Assembly: GCA_910586375.1 (NCBI GenBank)
Contig: CAJUIE010000067.1
Coordinates: 1 to 9,284, forward strand
Length of the DNA stretch: 9,284 nt
Direction: 5' to 3'
Source of the DNA: an uncultured Alistipes sp.
GTDB lineage: Bacteria > Bacteroidota > Bacteroidia > Bacteroidales > Rikenellaceae
Under the pieces are notes generated by a model. It saw only the letters and a list, made by a program, of their open reading frames with translations. It ran no database searches and was not told where the DNA came from. The position numbers and the translations under genes are program-made. Numbering within the stretch: the stretch's first letter is position 1; each line of letters starts with the position of its first letter. Positions 7,616 to 9,284 of the stretch are shown here, in pieces.

Positions 7616-7802
7616 CCGTATCTATCCGATGATTCCATAGACGAGCGCTCGCTGCCCCCGGAAACGCACACCGGCGCCCTGCTGTCGATGCGGTGCCGCA
7701 CATCCGGCCCCGCGGCTTTGCTGCCGTTTGCGGCGGCAATGTGCAATATGGTTCCAGGCACTCATCGTCATCATAACCAACCAACCCGTCATTTCGAAAT
7801 GA
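7583..7802 (-). ncRNA. Structured leader or small RNA upstream of purE (6S-like or attenuator candidate)
   Basis: A transcript from the 7808-7838 promoter would begin near 7800 and end at the 7583 terminator, about 220 nt, without a convincing gene. It can fold as a rod. The outer pairings are 7762-7767 with 7627-7632 (CGATGA/TCATCG) and 7747-7751 with 7635-7639 (CCATA/TATGG). An unpaired bubble follows at 7739-7746 and 7640-7652, whose 3' side holds the palindrome CGAGCGCTCG. Then 7725-7738 pairs with 7653-7666 (12 of 14), with an apical hairpin at 7687-7704. A long hairpin with a central bubble is the general plan of 6S RNA. I recall 6S genes lying next to pur genes in some bacteria, but I see no diagnostic primary sequence. 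Alternatives are a purine-sensing attenuator or a leader-peptide system. I could not match it to the purine riboswitch. Confidence 0.45.
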
Positions 7803-7803
7803 C
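7788..7803. promoter_or_regulatory. Perfect 16-bp palindrome at the predicted transcription start of the purE leader
   Basis: GTCATTTCGAAATGAC is fully self-complementary with 8-bp half sites. It starts 4 nt downstream of the -7 box, so it covers the expected first transcribed bases. The position suits a repressor operator. As RNA it could instead form a 5' hairpin with a 6-bp stem and UCGA loop. No purine repressor of this phylum is known to me with this site. Confidence 0.45.
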
Positions 7804-7807
7804 TTGA

Positions 7808-7838
7808 CAAAAATAGTACATCCAGACCTACTTTCAAA
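7808..7838 (-). promoter_or_regulatory. Bacteroidetes-type promoter for the purE leader
   Basis: On the minus strand the -33 element TTTG (7835-7838) and the -7 element TATTTTTG (7808-7815) are separated by 19 nt. Both match the primary sigma consensus of Bacteroidota (TTTG, about 19-21 nt, TAnnTTTG) without mismatch. The predicted start of transcription is near 7800. It reads through the structured leader toward purE. I found no equally good match upstream of purL, purC or pyrB. Confidence 0.75.
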
Positions 7839-7855
7839 ATTCCCGGGCGGATTCT

Positions 7856-7881
7856 ATCGACATTTTATCGACAATTCGACA
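7856..7881. promoter_or_regulatory. Three TGTCGA direct repeats upstream of the purE promoter
   Basis: On the minus strand TGTCGA occurs at 7876-7881, 7868-7873 and 7857-7862, the last two extended to TGTCGAT. Their start-to-start spacings are 8 and 11 bp. The group ends 18 bp upstream of the -33 element, about 55 to 80 bp before the expected start, where an activator or repressor could bind. No family is assigned. Confidence 0.35.
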
Positions 7882-7911
7882 CAGGCCGGAGCGTCTATAT
7901 CGTGTAATAGT

Positions 7912-7958
7912 CCGGCCCCGCGGGCCGTGCGAGCCGCAGCCCCGCCCTGCGGAGGCTC
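7912..7958. repeat. Dual-hairpin intergenic repeat, copy C
   Basis: The first hairpin is CGGCCC-CGC-GGGCCG (7913-7927). The second is a 28-nt hairpin (7931-7958) with GAGCC/GGCTC arms and an inner GCAG/CTGC stem. It lies about 120 nt past the pyrB stop and about 75 nt upstream of the purE promoter -33 box. It shares order, spacing and hairpin length with copies A and B. Confidence 0.6.
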
Positions 7959-8016
7959 ACGCAAATACCCGAGGACGCAAAAGCAGGAATAGCCGGACGA
8001 GGTGCTATCTCCCCTC

Positions 8017-8035
8017 AAAACCCGGCTGTGCCGGG
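8017..8035 (-). terminator. Intrinsic terminator of pyrB
   Basis: On the minus strand CCCGGC-ACA-GCCGGG (8021-8035) is followed by TTTTGAG, 40 nt past the pyrB stop. The stem is 6 bp and entirely G-C. This should separate the pyrB transcript from the purE regulatory region. Confidence 0.65.
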
Positions 8036-8075
8036 CCCCGCTGGCTGCGGCCCGAATAACAGAGAGAAGAAGCCC

Positions 8076-9161
8076 TTACTTCGCCCGCGCCTCGCAATAG
8101 GCGCAGCGGCAGACCCCGTCGGGCGTGCGGCGGAAAAGCTGGTCGACATCCTCCGAAGCTGAAATACACCGGCTGTTGGAGCACTCGTGCCCGCCGACGA
8201 TATACGGTCCTCTGAACACGGGCGTACGCTCGAAAGGCCGATTCTCGCCCGCCCACCTCAACAGCATAAGGATCAAAGCCATACGCACGAACTTGCCGTT
8301 CTCGACCTGACGGAAGTAAGCGGCGCGCGGATCGTTGTCGACGGTCCGCGCGATCTCGTTGACGCGCGGCAGCGGATGGAGGATGATCATATCCGGACGA
8401 GCCGTCTTCAACTTGTCGGGATCGAGCACGAAGCTGTCTTTCACGCGGTCGAACTCCTCCTCGTCGAGGAACCGTTCCTTCTGGACGCGGGTCATGTAAA
8501 GGATGTCCAACTCGGGCATCGCCTCCTCCAAAGTGCGCACATCGCGGAACTCCAACCCCGAATTGGCGCTCAGTTCATGTAACATATAATCGGGCAGGCG
8601 CAGCTCCTCGGGCGAAATAAGAACGACCCGAACCCCTTTGTAGCGCGACAGCGCCTTGATGAGCGAGTGGACCGTGCGACCGAACTTCAGGTCACCGCAA
8701 AAACCGATGGTCAGGTGATCGAAACGCCCTTTTTCGCGTTTAATGGTCAGCAGGTCAGTAAGTGTCTGCGTGGGGTGGGCATGGCTGCCGTCGCCAGCGT
8801 TGATGACCGGGATGCCGGCATACTGCGACGCCACAAGCGGGGCCCCCTCCTTGAAGTGACGCATGGCGATGATGTCGGCGAAGCAGCGGATGACGCGCAC
8901 CGTGTCGGCCACGGTCTCGCCCTTAGAGACCGACGACGATGCGGCATCGGAAAAACCGATCACCTCTCCGCCCAGCTCCAGCATGGCCGCCGTGAAACTC
9001 AGACGAGTGCGCGTAGAGGGTTCGTAAAAGAGCGTGGCGAGCTTCTTGCCCCGGCACGCGGTGCTGTACTTGGCCCGGTCGGCAATGATCTCTTCGGCCA
9101 GGGCAATAATCTGCCCGGTCTCCTCGACCGTCAGGTCGGTGGGGTCTATCAAATGGCGCAT
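8076..9161 (-). CDS. pyrB: Aspartate carbamoyltransferase catalytic chain PyrB with a C-terminal PyrI-like zinc domain
   Basis: PyrB condenses carbamoyl phosphate and aspartate to carbamoyl-aspartate in pyrimidine synthesis. From ATG at 9161 the protein is 361 residues, about 50 longer than an ordinary catalytic chain. Catalytic motifs are intact: STRTR (49-53), Lys80 in SKGE, Arg101 in MRH, His129 and Gln132 in HPTQTLTDL, Arg162 in FGRTVHS, Arg225/Gln227 in TRVQ, and HPLPR (262-266). The catalytic fold should end near 305. The remainder has CSNSRCIS and CAYC, with cysteines 327, 332, 353 and 356, giving C-x4-C-x20-C-x2-C. E. coli PyrI has C-x4-C-x23-C-x2-C with CPNSNCIS and CKYC, so the tail resembles its zinc domain, but the PyrI allosteric nucleotide-binding domain is absent. 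An in-frame TTG at 9179 would add six residues; MRHLIDP is the usual N-terminus of clostridial-type PyrB, so I chose the ATG. A terminator follows the gene. Confidence 0.95.
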   Translation of the reverse strand: MRHLIDPTDLTVEETGQIIALAEEIIADRAKYSTACRGKKLATLFYEPSTRTRLSFTAAMLELGGEVIGFSDAASSSVSKGETVADTVRVIRCFADIIAMRHFKEGAPLVASQYAGIPVINAGDGSHAHPTQTLTDLLTIKREKGRFDHLTIGFCGDLKFGRTVHSLIKALSRYKGVRVVLISPEELRLPDYMLHELSANSGLEFRDVRTLEEAMPELDILYMTRVQKERFLDEEEFDRVKDSFVLDPDKLKTARPDMIILHPLPRVNEIARTVDNDPRAAYFRQVENGKFVRMALILMLLRWAGENRPFERTPVFRGPYIVGGHECSNSRCISASEDVDQLFRRTPDGVCRCAYCEARAK

Positions 9162-9184
9162 AAATCGAACGATTTTCAATCCGG

Positions 9185-9284
9185 TTATTTCATCCAGCCC
9201 TCATCGGCGGGGTTGTCGCGGAAAGCGAGCAGGCGCGCCTGGTCCTCGGAACGGATGTAACCCTCGGCAGCGGCAACTTCGACC
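9185..9284 (-). CDS. C-terminal end of an unidentified gene upstream of pyrB
   Basis: Reading the minus strand from the right edge, 32 codons are open before a TAA at 9185-9187. The visible tail ends with LLAFRDNPADEGWMK. It is acidic, soluble-looking and has codon use like its neighbours. The stop lies 23 nt before the pyrB ATG, so it is probably co-transcribed with pyrB. I do not recognise the family from 32 residues and assign no function. Confidence 0.6.
   Translation of the reverse strand, partial: VEVAAAEGYIRSEDQARLLAFRDNPADEGWMK

Larger units (their letters stand above)
7550..8075. other. Non-coding regulatory region between pyrB and purE
   Basis: This 526-bp gap holds, in minus-strand order: the pyrB terminator, repeat copy C, the TGTCGA repeats, a promoter, a palindrome, a folded leader and a second terminator. 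Short open frames occur (for example 7622-7837 minus, 71 codons, and 7804-7992 plus, 62 codons). None has a recognisable protein motif, and their arginine- and cysteine-rich content is what GC-rich hairpin DNA gives by chance. I see nothing further in 7882-7911 or 7959-8014. Confidence 0.7.

Noticed and set aside
7616..7802. Purine (guanine/adenine) riboswitch in the purE leader
   Set aside because: I could not find the conserved three-way junction and loop-loop sequences of that aptamer, and the best pairing I found is a rod rather than a three-way junction.
7622..7837. Minus-strand 71-codon frame, or a shorter version from ATG at 7792, as a leader peptide for purE
   Set aside because: Its first ATG lies in the promoter. 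The later ATG would follow the palindrome with no ribosome-binding site, there is no run of regulatory codons, and the composition is typical of hairpin DNA. A leader peptide is not excluded but is unsupported.
7804..7992. Plus-strand 62-codon frame in the pyrB-purE gap
   Set aside because: It overlaps the promoter, the TGTCGA repeats and repeat copy C, and shows no motif or ribosome-binding site.
9162..9179. TTG at 9179 as the pyrB start
   Set aside because: It adds only six residues before MRHLIDP, which is the common N-terminus of this PyrB type, and starts 5 nt after the upstream stop without a ribosome-binding site.
1..9284. CRISPR array, insertion sequence, tRNA or rRNA
   Set aside because: I saw no regularly spaced direct repeats, no transposase frame or terminal inverted repeats, and no tRNA cloverleaf or rRNA sequence in reading the spacers.

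Overview
The window is chromosomal and looks like a high-GC member of the Bacteroidota, probably order Bacteroidales. The reasons are a single-chain, roughly 1240-residue PurL, a Bacteroidetes-type promoter (TTTG, 19 nt, TAnnTTTG) ahead of purE, and mostly A-rich rather than Shine-Dalgarno leaders. The base composition would suit an Alistipes-like genome, but that placement is inference. Every gene I can support lies on the minus strand, so transcription runs from high to low coordinates.

In transcription order, the right edge holds the last 32 codons of an unidentified gene (9185-9284). It is followed 23 nt later by pyrB (8076-9161), whose product is aspartate carbamoyltransferase with a four-cysteine tail resembling the zinc domain of the regulatory chain PyrI. 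A terminator follows pyrB. A 526-bp non-coding region (7550-8075) then carries a dual-hairpin repeat, three TGTCGA direct repeats, a near-perfect promoter, a 16-bp palindrome at the predicted start of transcription, and a leader of about 220 nt that can fold into a rod. The leader ends in an intrinsic terminator just before purE. Next come purE and purK (1 nt apart), a 277-bp spacer with repeats, purL, a 169-bp spacer with a terminator-like hairpin, and purC and purF (3 nt apart). purF runs off the left edge.

The genes form a de novo purine cluster. PurF makes phosphoribosylamine from PRPP. PurL makes FGAM from FGAR. PurK and PurE convert AIR to CAIR through N5-CAIR. PurC then makes SAICAR. 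PurD, PurN or PurT, PurM, PurB and PurH are not in the window. PyrB starts the committed part of pyrimidine synthesis, so both nucleotide routes sit side by side, but a terminator separates them.

The coding parts are mostly orthodox. The unusual features are the PyrB/PyrI-zinc fusion, the structured and terminated RNA ahead of purEK (possibly 6S-like or an attenuator), the regulatory sites around its promoter, and a small family of dual-hairpin repeats in three separate intergenic gaps.
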